From NCBI GenBank assembly GCA_947565915.1, contig CANOHY010000002.1, positions 30,156 through 94,155 on the forward strand: 64,000 bases of DNA. Direction: 5' to 3'. How positions within the stretch are numbered: position 1 is the stretch's first letter; each line of letters starts with the position of its first letter. Below are positions 34,589 through 43,163 of this stretch, piece after piece. The DNA comes from an uncultured Eggerthellaceae bacterium (GTDB lineage: Bacteria; Actinomycetota; Coriobacteriia; Coriobacteriales; Eggerthellaceae). Under the pieces are notes generated by a model, which saw nothing but the letters and a program-made list of their open reading frames with translations, was not told where the DNA came from and searched no databases. The position numbers and the translations under genes were made by a program.

Positions 34589-35620
34589 ATGGAGCGCATC
34601 AACAGCGAAGACGAACCTCGAACGATCGGAGCGCCTCGGGAACTCCTCGAGAGCCAGGAGCGATTGCCGATCGATGCAGGGCCGGGGATTTCGCCAGCAC
34701 CGAAGAAGACGACGCGCACGGGCGAGCCCAAGGAAACGTCGCAGCGCGGCTACCGCATGCGCGAGAAGGCATACGAGAAGACGCCCAATCGTTTCAAGAA
34801 CGCCAGCTCCTTTCAGGTGCGTCTGCGCACGGGTATCGTATACGTCACGCTGAACATCGCGTGCATTCTGGCAAGCAACGTGACCACCATGCTCATCTTG
34901 GCGGCAACTGCCGCGATATGCGCGGGAGAGTTCTATTACATGATGCGCGCCGATGCCAAGATGCCCAACGAGATTCTGGGCGTTATCGGGGCGGCGGCCT
35001 ACCCGGTGTGCGCCTTCTTCTGGAACCTGTGGGGCATCGTGATCGTAACCATGGCGCTCATTTTGGCTGTAACCATCTGGTATGTGTATTGGTTGCGCGC
35101 ACGCGTAGGCGATATGGCCACCTGCATCTTCGGTTGCATGTACACAGGACTGCAACTTACCGGACTGCTCTTCGTGCGCATGTCGCTTGGCGGCCTGGAG
35201 GGCGGTTTTTTGGTGCTGGTCATCTTCTTCAGCATATGGATGAACGATGCGGGAGCCTACATCATCGGCTCGAAGTTCGGCAAGCACAAGCTGGCCCCGC
35301 GCACCTCGCCCAACAAGAGCTGGGAGGGATTCATTGCGGGCATTGTGGTGTCCATGGGCTTTTGGTGCCTGTGCCTGCTGATACCCGGCATGGACATCAA
35401 CGTTTGGGAATGCCTGGGATTCGGGCTGGTTTGCGGGCTTACGAGCGTTCTGGGCGACTTGTTCGAGAGCCGCGTGAAGCGCACGGTGGGCATGAAGGAT
35501 TCGGGAACCATCATGCCAGGCCACGGTGGCCTCTTCGACCGCTGCGACTCGCTCATGCCCACTTCCATGGCGGCAGCGTTCTTGCTGTTCGCCTTCCGTT
35601 GCATCCCCTTTGTGTTCTGA
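34589..35620 (+). CDS. cdsA: phosphatidate cytidylyltransferase with long N-terminal extension
   Basis: Forms CDP-diacylglycerol for phospholipid synthesis in the membrane. The C-terminal CDP-alcohol signature is intact: SRVKRTVGMKDSGTIMPGHGG then LFDRCDS, near residues 290-316. About eight membrane helices precede it. The first 80 residues are charged and probably cytoplasmic (KKTTRTGEPKETSQRGYRMREKAY in part), which typical CdsA lacks. At 343 residues it is longer than the usual 260-300. It follows uppS by 2 bp. Confidence 0.92.
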   Translation: MERINSEDEPRTIGAPRELLESQERLPIDAGPGISPAPKKTTRTGEPKETSQRGYRMREKAYEKTPNRFKNASSFQVRLRTGIVYVTLNIACILASNVTTMLILAATAAICAGEFYYMMRADAKMPNEILGVIGAAAYPVCAFFWNLWGIVIVTMALILAVTIWYVYWLRARVGDMATCIFGCMYTGLQLTGLLFVRMSLGGLEGGFLVLVIFFSIWMNDAGAYIIGSKFGKHKLAPRTSPNKSWEGFIAGIVVSMGFWCLCLLIPGMDINVWECLGFGLVCGLTSVLGDLFESRVKRTVGMKDSGTIMPGHGGLFDRCDSLMPTSMAAAFLLFAFRCIPFVF

Positions 35621-35648
35621 TTGGCTCGATTCATAGCGAGGTGGCTTC

Positions 35649-36836
35649 ATGAAGCGCATAGCGATTCTTGGCTCTACTGGCTCGATAGGCAGACAGACGC
35701 TGGATGTGGTGCGCAATCACCCAGATGAGCTGCAAGTGGTGGCTTTGGCATGCGGGCGATCGATCGATGCGCTCTTTCAACAGGCTGTCGAATTCAACGT
35801 GCCCGTGGTGGCAATCGGGAAGATGAGATCGTGCTTCGATTGGTCTTCCGTGCCAGCAGGCACCCAAGTGCAATTGGGCAAGAATGCCGTGGAGTCGCTC
35901 GTGCAACTGCCCGAGGTCGATGTGGTAGTGAATGCGCTGGTGGGTGCCGCTGGGCTGCGCGCAAGCTACGAGACGCTCAAGGCGGGGAAGGTGCTCGCGC
36001 TCGCCAACAAGGAGTCGCTTGTGGTGGGGGGCGATTTGATCATGCCGCTCGCACACGAGCTCGACGATAAGATGCGGCTCGCTGGCAATGCGCCCCAGCA
36101 CGGGCCCGCTGGCGCCCTCATGCCCATAGATTCCGAGCACGGTGCCATCTACCAATGCCTCATCGGCGAGGATGCAAGCGAGGTTGCGCGCTTGTGGGTC
36201 ACTGCCTCGGGAGGCCCTTTCCGTGGCATGACACGCGAACAGCTGCGCGACATCACGGCCGCCCAAGCGCTCAAGCATCCCACTTGGAACATGGGAGCGA
36301 AGATCACCATCGACTCGTCAACGCTCATGAACAAGGGGCTCGAGGTCATCGAAGCGCATCATCTCTTCGCCATGCCCTATGACGGGATCAGCGTGGTGGT
36401 GCAGCCGCAAAGCGCTATCCATTCCATGGTGGAATTCTGCGATGGTTCGGTGAAGGCGCATCTGGGCACGACCGACATGCGCATTCCCATACAGTATGCT
36501 CTGAGCTATCCCAAGCGGTGGGACGCCCCGGTTGCGCCCTTGGATTTCACGAAGCTCGGATCGCTTGAGTTCTATCCGCCCGACACCGACACTTTCCGCT
36601 GCCTTGCCTTGGCGCGTCAAGCAGGCGAGGTCGGGGGTACCATGCCCTGTGCGATGAATGCAGCAAACGAAGTGGCCGTGGCGGCATTCCTGGGTGGTCA
36701 GGGCAGCTACCTCGGTATTGCCGAATGCGTGGAGGCGGTCATGGATGCCCACGAGGCGCAGCCGGTAGAGGGCATCGAGCAGCTTGAAGCCGTGGATGCC
36801 TGGGCGCGCGCAGAGGCCGCCCGCAACATCCGTTAA
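35649..36836 (+). CDS. dxr: 1-deoxy-D-xylulose 5-phosphate reductoisomerase
   Basis: Second committed step of the MEP isoprenoid pathway (NADPH-dependent). The 395 residues start with the nucleotide motif IAILGSTGSIGRQTLDVV and contain ALANKESLVVGGDLI, PIDSEHGAIYQCL, the flexible-loop TASGGPFRGM, HPTWNMGAKITIDSSTLMNKGLEVIEAHHLF and the C-terminal AMNAANEVAVAAFL. The pathway partner ispG lies 1.9 kb downstream beyond rseP. Confidence 0.95.
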   Translation: MKRIAILGSTGSIGRQTLDVVRNHPDELQVVALACGRSIDALFQQAVEFNVPVVAIGKMRSCFDWSSVPAGTQVQLGKNAVESLVQLPEVDVVVNALVGAAGLRASYETLKAGKVLALANKESLVVGGDLIMPLAHELDDKMRLAGNAPQHGPAGALMPIDSEHGAIYQCLIGEDASEVARLWVTASGGPFRGMTREQLRDITAAQALKHPTWNMGAKITIDSSTLMNKGLEVIEAHHLFAMPYDGISVVVQPQSAIHSMVEFCDGSVKAHLGTTDMRIPIQYALSYPKRWDAPVAPLDFTKLGSLEFYPPDTDTFRCLALARQAGEVGGTMPCAMNAANEVAVAAFLGGQGSYLGIAECVEAVMDAHEAQPVEGIEQLEAVDAWARAEAARNIR

Positions 36837-36884
36837 TACCAAATGCTATGCAACGCCTTGGTCCCAACGCTCACAAACGCTACA

Positions 36885-37004
36885 GCGCGCTTTGTCCCAA
36901 CGTGCGCGGTAAATCCTCAAGCTAAAACGCTTCGAAAGGGCCTTCGGCCATTTCTGCGTTTTAGGTTTCCGGAAATACCGCGTCACGTAGGGACCAAAGT
37001 GCGC
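36885..37004. repeat. palindromic intergenic element, subtype B (R1-B1)
   Basis: A 120-bp element in the dxr-rseP gap. Its imperfect arms of 27-29 nt (36885-36911 with 36976-37004) contain GCGCTTTG..CCC..CGTG. The interior carries AAATCCTCAAG, AAAACG and GGTTTCCGGAAA, all shared with the element at 61742-61842. AAAACGC/GCGTTTT forms an internal hairpin. The 45 bp before it (36840-36884) repeat part of the left arm (CCTTGGTCCCAACGCTCAC). Confidence 0.7.
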
Positions 37005-37095
37005 TTGACGAGCGGTTGGCGCCCAGGATGAAGCAAGGTGACGTAAGGCTGTCCATCATGTGGGCGTTGTGTAGCGGGCTCGTTGCCACCGTATA

Positions 37096-38214
37096 ATGCT
37101 ATCCATGGATATTCTGCTGATGATACTTGCGGCCACCATCGTGCTCGGCTTCCTCGTATTCATCCACGAGGGCGGCCACTTCATGGCTGCACGCGCTTTT
37201 GGCGTGCGCGTATCCGAGTTCATGATTGGCCTTCCAGGGCCCAGCATAGGCATTCAGCGCGGCGAGACGCGCTTCGGCGTGACGTGCATCCCGCTTGGCG
37301 GCTATGCGCGCGTATGCGGCATGGAGCCAGGCGACATGTCGCCGTATCTGCAAGCGGTTATGGCATCCGTCTATGCCCGAGGCACCGCTTTCCTCGAAGA
37401 CGTCATGGCAGACTGCCATCTTTCCGAAGAGGATGCGCTTCAAGCACTGGACGAGCTCGTGGAATGGGGCACGCTCGTAGGGCCCAAGCGCAAGGACCAA
37501 TACAACGTCTATCGCGTGCCAGCCTACAAGCCCACGGCCTTGCAACGGCGCCGTGCGCGCAGGAGGGGCATCGAGCTTGGCCCCGACCGTGCAGAAGGCG
37601 AACCCTATGCGCTCGATGCTCCAGCCAAGTACTTCCAATCCGAGTATCGCCAGCAGTATCGCTCGCTTCCTTCATGGAAGCGCATCACCATATTGCTCGC
37701 AGGACCGTTGATGAACCTCCTGTTCGCCGTGTTGGCGTTCGTGCTCGTGTATTCGGTGATAGGGTTCGACTATCAAGACGCATCCGGGCAGGTGATGCAT
37801 GCCAGCGTGTCGCCGCTCAAGGCGCTGGAAGTGGGATTCAGCTACATCGGCATGGTGATCCAGGCGATAATCGGGCTCTTCAATCCCCAAACAGCAGCCG
37901 AGACGGTCTCGCAGTCCACGTCGCTGGTAGGCATCGCCGTGATGTCCAAGACCGCTTTCGAAGCCGGGTTCGAAAACGCCCTCATGTTCACTGCCATGTT
38001 GTCGGTTTCGCTTGGCATCATGAACTTGCTGCCCATCCCTCCCTTGGATGGTGGCCGCTTCGTGGTGGAGATTTACCAGCGCATTCGCCGCAAGATGGTG
38101 GGCATCAAGGCCATGAACTACCTCTCGCTTGCTGGCATGGCGCTTTTCGGCTTGTTCTTCATCGTGATGATGAATCAGGATATACAGCGTTTCATCTTCG
38201 GCAACTGGACCTAG
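37096..38214 (+). CDS. rseP: site-2 (RseP-type) membrane metalloprotease with winged-helix-like insert
   Basis: An intramembrane zinc protease. The zinc motif HEGGH is near residues 24-28, in a first helix ILAATIVLGFLVFIHEGGHFMAARAF split across motif and helix. The C-terminal metal-side motif is LLPIPPLDGGRFV. Helices AGPLMNLLFAVLAFVLVYSVI and MALFGLFFIVMM flank the core. Where RseP normally has PDZ domains, residues 80-150 read like a winged helix (HLSEEDALQALDELVEWGTL then KDQYNVYRVP), followed by a very basic stretch (RRRARRRG). The ATG at 37105 is an alternative start. Its last 14 bases form part of a 25-bp inverted repeat. Confidence 0.88.
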   Translation: MLSMDILLMILAATIVLGFLVFIHEGGHFMAARAFGVRVSEFMIGLPGPSIGIQRGETRFGVTCIPLGGYARVCGMEPGDMSPYLQAVMASVYARGTAFLEDVMADCHLSEEDALQALDELVEWGTLVGPKRKDQYNVYRVPAYKPTALQRRRARRRGIELGPDRAEGEPYALDAPAKYFQSEYRQQYRSLPSWKRITILLAGPLMNLLFAVLAFVLVYSVIGFDYQDASGQVMHASVSPLKALEVGFSYIGMVIQAIIGLFNPQTAAETVSQSTSLVGIAVMSKTAFEAGFENALMFTAMLSVSLGIMNLLPIPPLDGGRFVVEIYQRIRRKMVGIKAMNYLSLAGMALFGLFFIVMMNQDIQRFIFGNWT

Positions 38215-38225
38215 GCCCTCTGTCG
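38201..38225 (+). repeat. left arm of 25-bp inverted repeat (rseP 3' end)
   Basis: These 25 bases (starting GCAACTGGACCTAGG) are the exact reverse complement of 38572-38596. The arm includes the last 14 nt of rseP with its stop codon at 38212-38214, so the right arm is an inverted copy of the gene's end. Confidence 0.9.
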
Positions 38226-38256
38226 TGGGCTTCTGAACGTTCAAGGTACGCACCAT

Positions 38257-38588
38257 GGCGCGAAGGCCAATGGTGCGCACCTTTCGCGTCCATAAGCTCC
38301 GCGACAGAGGGCCTAGCTATCCTGGATGAAGGCCAATGATGTGGTTCTTTCACGCCAATAGCTCTCACCTCAGCAAGCCTAGCCAACCAGAGGCGCGAAG
38401 GCCAATGGTGCGCACCTTTCGCGTCCATAAGCTCCACGACAGAGGGCCTAGCTATCCTGGATGAAGGCCAATGATGTGGTTCTTTCACGCCCATAGCTCT
38501 CACCTCAGCAAGCCTAGCCAACCAGAGGCGCGAAGGCCAATGGTGCACGCCTTTCACGTCCATGAGCTCCGCGACAGAGGGCCTAGGT
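38257..38588. repeat. 135-bp tandem repeat array
   Basis: About 2.5 head-to-tail units start at 38257, 38392 and 38527, each beginning GGCGCGAAGGCCAATGGTG. Period 135 bp, with few substitutions between units. Each unit is itself built from two related halves of about 67 bp, both starting GAAGGCCAATGRTG. Every unit contains CGACAGAGGGCCTAG. It fills the 475-bp gap between rseP and ispG. There are no unique spacers, so it is not CRISPR. Confidence 0.9.
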
Positions 38589-38596
38589 CCAGTTGC
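38572..38596 (-). repeat. right arm of 25-bp inverted repeat
   Basis: Exact reverse complement of 38201-38225. It closes the tandem array, so the whole 396-bp block 38201-38596 could form one large stem-loop. Confidence 0.9.
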
Positions 38597-38689
38597 GGCC
38601 AGGGCTCATAGCGTGCGTCTTTCGTGAATGCGCGATGCAATCAACCTATGCGGTAGAATGTGCTCCGTTGTCGAAGGCAAGGAGCTCTC

Positions 38690-39745
38690 GTGAAGCCGAA
38701 TACGCAAACTCGCCAGGTCATGGTTGGAAACGTGCCTCTTGGTGGCGGTGCGCCTGTAGTGGTGCAATCCATGCTGAACGAACCGGCGGATGATGCGGCA
38801 GCGAACCTGCGCCAGATAGACCGGCTCGCCGAAGCAGGATGCGAGGTGGTGCGCATGGCCATTCCGAATGCCGCATGCCTCGATGCCTTTCAGCAGGTTT
38901 GCGCGTCGAGCCCGCTTCCCGTGGTAGCCGACATCCATTTCGATGCCACCATAGCCATCCAGGCGGCTAAGCGCGGAGCAGCGAAGCTGCGAATCAACCC
39001 GGGAAACATCGGAGGCCTCGACGCCACGGTGCCAGTGATCGAGGCGGCGCGTGAGGCGGCCATTCCTATTCGCATCGGGGTGAATGCAGGATCGCTCGAC
39101 CGCGACATCGCCGCGAGAAGCGATCTTTCCCTGGCGCAGAAGCTTGCGCTTTCCGCGAAGCAGTACGTCGAGTTCTTCGAAGGGCAAGACTTCTTCGACA
39201 TCGTGGTATCGGCGAAGGCGCACGATGTGATGGCCACGGTAGCTACCTATCGGCTATTGGCGCACGACCTACCCGATGTTCCCTTGCATATTGGCGTCAC
39301 GGAAGCTGGTACCGAATTCCAAGGCATCATAAAGTCGGCTTCGGGGTTGGGAATCCTTCTGGACGAGGGGATAGGCGACACGTTGCGCATATCGCTCACC
39401 GACGATCCTGTGGTGGAGGTGCGTGCGTGTTGGACGTTGCTCGGCGCGCTCGACCTGCGCCGACGCGGCCCCGAGCTCATTAGCTGTCCTACGTGCGGTC
39501 GCACGCAAGTCGACCTGATAGAATTGGCCAAGCAAGTGGAAGAGCGCTTGACGAACGTTCACAGCCCTTTGAAGGTGGCAGTGATGGGTTGCGTGGTGAA
39601 TGGCCCAGGAGAAGCGCGCGATGCCGATATCGGCGTGGCTTGCGGCAAGGAAAGCGGTGCCGTGTTCGCGCATGGCGAGGTTATCCGCAAGGTGCCCGAA
39701 GGTGAGATAGTGGATGCCCTGATGGAGGAGATAGGAAGGCTATGA
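38690..39745 (+). CDS. ispG: 4-hydroxy-3-methylbut-2-enyl diphosphate synthase
   Basis: MEP-pathway [4Fe-4S] enzyme. The GTG at 38690 follows AAGGAG (38679-38684) and gives 351 residues; an earlier in-frame GTG lacks a ribosome site. Motifs: VVVQSMLNEPADD, VVADIHFDATIAIQAA, KLRINPGNIGG, IGVTEAGTE, and the cluster-binding LISCPTCGRTQVDL and AVMGCVVNGPGEARDADIG. TAGAAT (38654-38659) may be a -10. The stop overlaps the proS start by 4 bp. Confidence 0.94.
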   Translation: MKPNTQTRQVMVGNVPLGGGAPVVVQSMLNEPADDAAANLRQIDRLAEAGCEVVRMAIPNAACLDAFQQVCASSPLPVVADIHFDATIAIQAAKRGAAKLRINPGNIGGLDATVPVIEAAREAAIPIRIGVNAGSLDRDIAARSDLSLAQKLALSAKQYVEFFEGQDFFDIVVSAKAHDVMATVATYRLLAHDLPDVPLHIGVTEAGTEFQGIIKSASGLGILLDEGIGDTLRISLTDDPVVEVRACWTLLGALDLRRRGPELISCPTCGRTQVDLIELAKQVEERLTNVHSPLKVAVMGCVVNGPGEARDADIGVACGKESGAVFAHGEVIRKVPEGEIVDALMEEIGRL

Positions 39746-41487
39746 ACGAGATCTTGCGCATGAGCAAGCTGTATGCTCCAACGCTGAAGGAAGACCCATC
39801 CGATGCCGAGCTGGCAAGTCATCGGCTGCTGACGCGTGCGGGAATGATTCGCAAGCAGGCGGCGGGCTTGTATGCCTTCCTGCCCTTGGGCAAGCGCGTG
39901 TTGAACAAGGTCGAGCGCATCGTTCGCGAGGAGATGGACGGCATTGGGGCACAGGAAATCCTGATGCCCTTCGTTCAGCCGGCTGAGCTTTGGCACGAGA
40001 GCGGCCGCTGGGACGACTACGGTCCCGAGCTCTTGCGCGTGGTCGATCGTCACCAGAACGAGTTCTGCCTGGGGCCCACGCATGAGGAGCTCATCACGGC
40101 TCTCGTGCGCAACGAGCTGCGTTCCTACAAGGACCTCCCATGCTACCTCTATCAGACGCAAATCAAGTTCCGCGACGAGATACGCCCTCGCTTCGGATTG
40201 ATGCGCAGCCGCGAGTTCATCATGAAGGATGGCTACAGTTTCCATGCAACGCAAGAATCGCTACAGCAAACCTATGACGAGACGAGCGAGGCCTATGCGC
40301 GCATGTGCGACCGCATGGGGCTTGCCTGGCGCGCCGTCGCAGCAGATTCCGGGCAGATCGGCGGCAAGGTGACCACCGAGTTCATGGCTCTTGCCGACGC
40401 GGGCGAAGCCGAAATCGTGCATTGCGCCTGCGGTTATGCGGCCGATGCCGAGGCAGGGGAGTGTCGCTGCGCCCCGACGATGCACGAGCGTCCGAAGATG
40501 GAGAAGATCTCTACCCCAGGCGTGCATACCATCTCCGAGCTTGCCGAGTTCCTGGGAATCCCCGAGTCTTCTTGCGTGAAGGCGCTTTCTGGGAAGGATG
40601 CGCAAGGACGATTGACCGTGCTGTTCGTTCCAGGCGACCATGAGCTCAATGAGATAAAGATCGAGCGTGTGGCTGCTGGTTTCGAGCTGCTGACCGACGA
40701 GGAGATGGTTTCATTCGGCCTGCATAAGGGCTCTATGGGCCCGGTTGGGCTGCCCGAAGGCGCTTATGTGATCGCTGACGAGAACTTGCAAGGCATTGCT
40801 CAATGGGCGGTTGGCGCTAACGAGGATGGCTTCCATTACGTGGGGGCTCGCCTGGGCGAGGATTTCACGGTGGACCAATGGGCCGACCTTTGCGTGGTTG
40901 CCCCAGGTGACGCCTGCCCGCAATGCGGCAAGCCCTTGCAGGGTGCACGTGGCATCGAGGTGTCGCAAGTGTTCCAGCTGGGCACGAAGTATTCCGAGAG
41001 CATGGGTGCCACGTTCATGGACGAGGATGGAACCGAGAAGCCCTTCATCATGGGCTGCTATGGCGTAGGCGTGTCGCGTTCGCTGGCTGCCATCGTGGAA
41101 CAGTACCACGACGATGCGGGCATCATGTGGCCCACGTCGGTGGCGCCAGCGCATGTGTGCGTGATCCCGCTCACCGTTGGCGATGATGCAGTAGAGCCAG
41201 CTGCCGAGAAGCTCGCATCCGAGTTCGCAGGGCTCGGGCTCGAGGTGGTGATAGACGATCGCAGCGAGCGTGCCGGCGTGAAGTTCGCTGATGCCGACCT
41301 CATTGGCTGGCCGCTTCAGGTCGTGGTGGGCAAGCGTGGGCTGGCAGAGGGCAAGTTCGAGGTGAAGGTGCGCCAATCGGGCGAGAAGCGCGACGTCGAC
41401 CTGGATGCGGTGGAGGAGACCTTCGGTTTCGTGCGCGAAGCTGCGCAAGGCTCCATGCCCTTCTCCTTTGATCGCATATTCGACTAG
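39742..41487 (+). CDS. proS: prolyl-tRNA synthetase (bacterial type with editing insert)
   Basis: Charges tRNA-Pro. The 581 residues have the class II motifs: motif 1 around MDGIGAQEILMPFVQP, motif 2 IKFRDEIRPRFGLMRSREFIMKDGYSFH and motif 3 FIMGCYGVGVSRSLAAI. Between motifs 2 and 3 lies the long bacterial editing domain (GVHTISELAEFLGIPESSCVKAL). The anticodon-binding domain starts near HVCVIPLTVGDD. It overlaps ispG by 4 bp, so it is co-expressed with the isoprenoid genes. No T-box leader was seen. Confidence 0.95.
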   Translation: MNEILRMSKLYAPTLKEDPSDAELASHRLLTRAGMIRKQAAGLYAFLPLGKRVLNKVERIVREEMDGIGAQEILMPFVQPAELWHESGRWDDYGPELLRVVDRHQNEFCLGPTHEELITALVRNELRSYKDLPCYLYQTQIKFRDEIRPRFGLMRSREFIMKDGYSFHATQESLQQTYDETSEAYARMCDRMGLAWRAVAADSGQIGGKVTTEFMALADAGEAEIVHCACGYAADAEAGECRCAPTMHERPKMEKISTPGVHTISELAEFLGIPESSCVKALSGKDAQGRLTVLFVPGDHELNEIKIERVAAGFELLTDEEMVSFGLHKGSMGPVGLPEGAYVIADENLQGIAQWAVGANEDGFHYVGARLGEDFTVDQWADLCVVAPGDACPQCGKPLQGARGIEVSQVFQLGTKYSESMGATFMDEDGTEKPFIMGCYGVGVSRSLAAIVEQYHDDAGIMWPTSVAPAHVCVIPLTVGDDAVEPAAEKLASEFAGLGLEVVIDDRSERAGVKFADADLIGWPLQVVVGKRGLAEGKFEVKVRQSGEKRDVDLDAVEETFGFVREAAQGSMPFSFDRIFD

Positions 41488-41507
41488 AGCAGCAAGGTAG
41501 GAACACT

Positions 41508-42254
41508 GTGACTGACTATATCGAAGGCAAGCGCGCGGTCATCGAGGCACTTCGCACCGAGGTGCCCATCAAGTGCATCCTGATGGCCGACAACGCAAAG
41601 CGCGAGCCGCTCGTGAACGACATCTTGCGCAAGGCGCGCCAACGCGAAGTGGAAGTGCACATGGTGCCGCGTGCCGAGCTGGATAAGCGCGTGGGCAACG
41701 AGGCGCATCAGGGCGTGTTGGCTTCGGCCGAGCCTTTTCCCTATCAGGGAATCGGCGATATCGTGGCAGCTTCGCTGGCCTATGCCGAAGAGCATGACGG
41801 ACGTGCGTTGGTGGTGGTATGCGACCACTTGACCGATGCGGGCAACTTCGGTGCCATCCTTCGCTCGGCAGAAGCTGTGGGCGCAACAGGTGCGATCATC
41901 CCCAACAAGCGCTCGGCGCGCGTAGAGGCCTCAACCTACAAGAGCTCGGCTGGGGCAGTGGCGCATCTTCCCATCGCGCAGACCTCGAATATCCCCAGCA
42001 CGCTCGAACGCCTGAAGAAAGAGGGATTCTGGGTTTGCGCCTGCACCGAGCAATCGTCCAACGAGCTTTGGGATGTTGACCTGAAGGGCAAGATAGCTTT
42101 GGTGCTAGGAAACGAGCACGATGGCATATCCGATTTGGTATTGCAGCACTGCGATATGGCAGGGCGTCTTCCCATGATGGGCTTGGTGGGTTCGCTGAAC
42201 GTGGCGCAAGCTGCAACGGCGTGCATGTACGAGTGGCTTCGCCAAAACTGGTAG
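41508..42254 (+). CDS. rlmB: 23S rRNA (guanosine-2'-O)-methyltransferase, RlmB/TrmH type
   Basis: SPOUT-class methyltransferase of 248 residues. The N-terminal substrate-binding part has IEGKRAVIEALRTEVPIKCIL. The knot region has VVCDHLTDAGNFGAILRSAEAVGATGAII, KTSSGA-like YKSSAGAVAHLPI, ALVLGNEHDGIS and the C-terminal MMGLVGSLNVAQAATACMYEWLR. GTG start with AAGGTAGG upstream. The order rlmB-yacP before rpoB resembles Firmicutes. The stop codon opens a long inverted repeat. Confidence 0.92.
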   Translation: MTDYIEGKRAVIEALRTEVPIKCILMADNAKREPLVNDILRKARQREVEVHMVPRAELDKRVGNEAHQGVLASAEPFPYQGIGDIVAASLAYAEEHDGRALVVVCDHLTDAGNFGAILRSAEAVGATGAIIPNKRSARVEASTYKSSAGAVAHLPIAQTSNIPSTLERLKKEGFWVCACTEQSSNELWDVDLKGKIALVLGNEHDGISDLVLQHCDMAGRLPMMGLVGSLNVAQAATACMYEWLRQNW

Positions 42255-42359
42255 GAGGAACTGGTGCACGCCGTCTCGACCCTTGTTTCGCGCGCTACGC
42301 CGCGCCGAAGGCGGCTTGGCGCGAAGGCGGCCCGATACGGCGCACACCAGCTCCTCCTA
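42252..42359. repeat. long inverted repeat after rlmB (R3)
   Basis: Two 23-nt arms (42252-42274, starting TAGGAGGAACTGG, and 42337-42359) are complementary at 20 of 23 positions. The left arm begins with the rlmB stop codon. The 62-nt interior has a nested GC-rich hairpin (CGCGCC/GGCGCG). It might terminate the long upstream transcript. The 119 bp from here to the next gene show no clear promoter. Confidence 0.75.
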
Positions 42360-42478
42360 TGGGTAAAGTTTCGCATTTTGGGCATCATGGCACGAAGGAC
42401 AATGACGCCACTTTTCAGGTCCATGGCACGCACCACAGCCCTTCTACCAATTATGGCGGCTAGCTCTGAGAGGTTTAG

Positions 42479-43021
42479 ATGGTGAAGGATCGCAAGCGTC
42501 GTTTGATAGTGGACGGCTTCAACGTGCTGCGTTCGGGAAGCCGTTACAAGGATGTACGCGGTCCAAACCCCGACTACGACCACGACTGGTTCAATCGCGC
42601 GCGCGAGATGTTGGTGAACGATGTTGCCCATTACGCTGGTCGCGAATGGCGTGCGTCGGTAGTGTTCGACGGCGGTGGGAATCTTGAGTCTACCGGAGAG
42701 CCCATGAGGGTGGGCGACGTGGAAGTCATCTTCTCAGCAGTGGGGCAAACAGCCGATCGCGTAATAGAAAAGCTTGCGCACGAAGGCCGCGAGCATGGCT
42801 ACGAGGTCTTGGTGGTCACGAGCGACGCAAGCATTCAAGACACGGTGTTCGGCTTAGGCGTGGATCGCATGAGCGCCGAGGGTTTCTGTATTGAGATAGA
42901 GCGTTATTACTACGATGCACAATTAGACGAATCGCCCAAGGTGGCACAGAAGCGCACGGTGGCCGAGCGCATCGACTCCGAAACGCTTGCCAAACTGCGT
43001 GCTCTCCGCGATGGACGCTAA
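42479..43021 (+). CDS. YacP/Rae1-like NYN-domain ribonuclease
   Basis: A PIN/NYN-fold protein of 180 residues. The acidic metal-site residues appear in LIVDGFNVLRSG, VVFDGGGN and VVTSDASIQDTVFG, as in the DUF901/YacP family. In Bacillus, YacP (Rae1) is a ribosome-associated mRNA endonuclease encoded beside rlmB, the same neighbour as here. That function is carried over by family and context. It ends 142 bp before rpoB. Confidence 0.86.
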   Translation: MVKDRKRRLIVDGFNVLRSGSRYKDVRGPNPDYDHDWFNRAREMLVNDVAHYAGREWRASVVFDGGGNLESTGEPMRVGDVEVIFSAVGQTADRVIEKLAHEGREHGYEVLVVTSDASIQDTVFGLGVDRMSAEGFCIEIERYYYDAQLDESPKVAQKRTVAERIDSETLAKLRALRDGR

Positions 43022-43079
43022 GTATCTCCTGCTCGGAGCGTAAAAGCTAGAAAAAATCCATAGTTGCTGAAAAAATTTC

Positions 43080-43108
43080 TTGACTTCGCTATTGGGGCGC
43101 AGTAATTT
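43080..43108 (+). promoter_or_regulatory. rpoBC promoter
   Basis: TTGACT (43080-43085), a 17-bp spacer and TAATTT (43103-43108) form a good sigma-70-type promoter preceded by an A/T tract (AAAAAATTTC). This gives an approximately 50-nt leader with AAGGAGGAA just before the GTG of rpoB. Thus rpoBC here is driven locally rather than by ribosomal protein genes. Confidence 0.78.
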
Positions 43109-43163
43109 GAAAAACTGTGCAATTTTGCGGTTTTGACCCTATCAGCGAAGGAGGAACCAGCTC

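Noticed and set aside
34396..35652. Plus-strand open frame overlapping uppS and cdsA
   Set aside because: It is a different reading frame of two intact genes, with Arg/His-rich composition.
37083..38339. Plus-strand open frame overlapping rseP and the start of the tandem array
   Set aside because: rseP in the neighbouring frame has the zinc motif and membrane helices; this frame has neither.
38257..38588. CRISPR array
   Set aside because: The 135-bp units are contiguous with no unique spacers and no cas genes are near.
39700..39742. T-box leader for proS
   Set aside because: proS overlaps ispG, leaving no leader.
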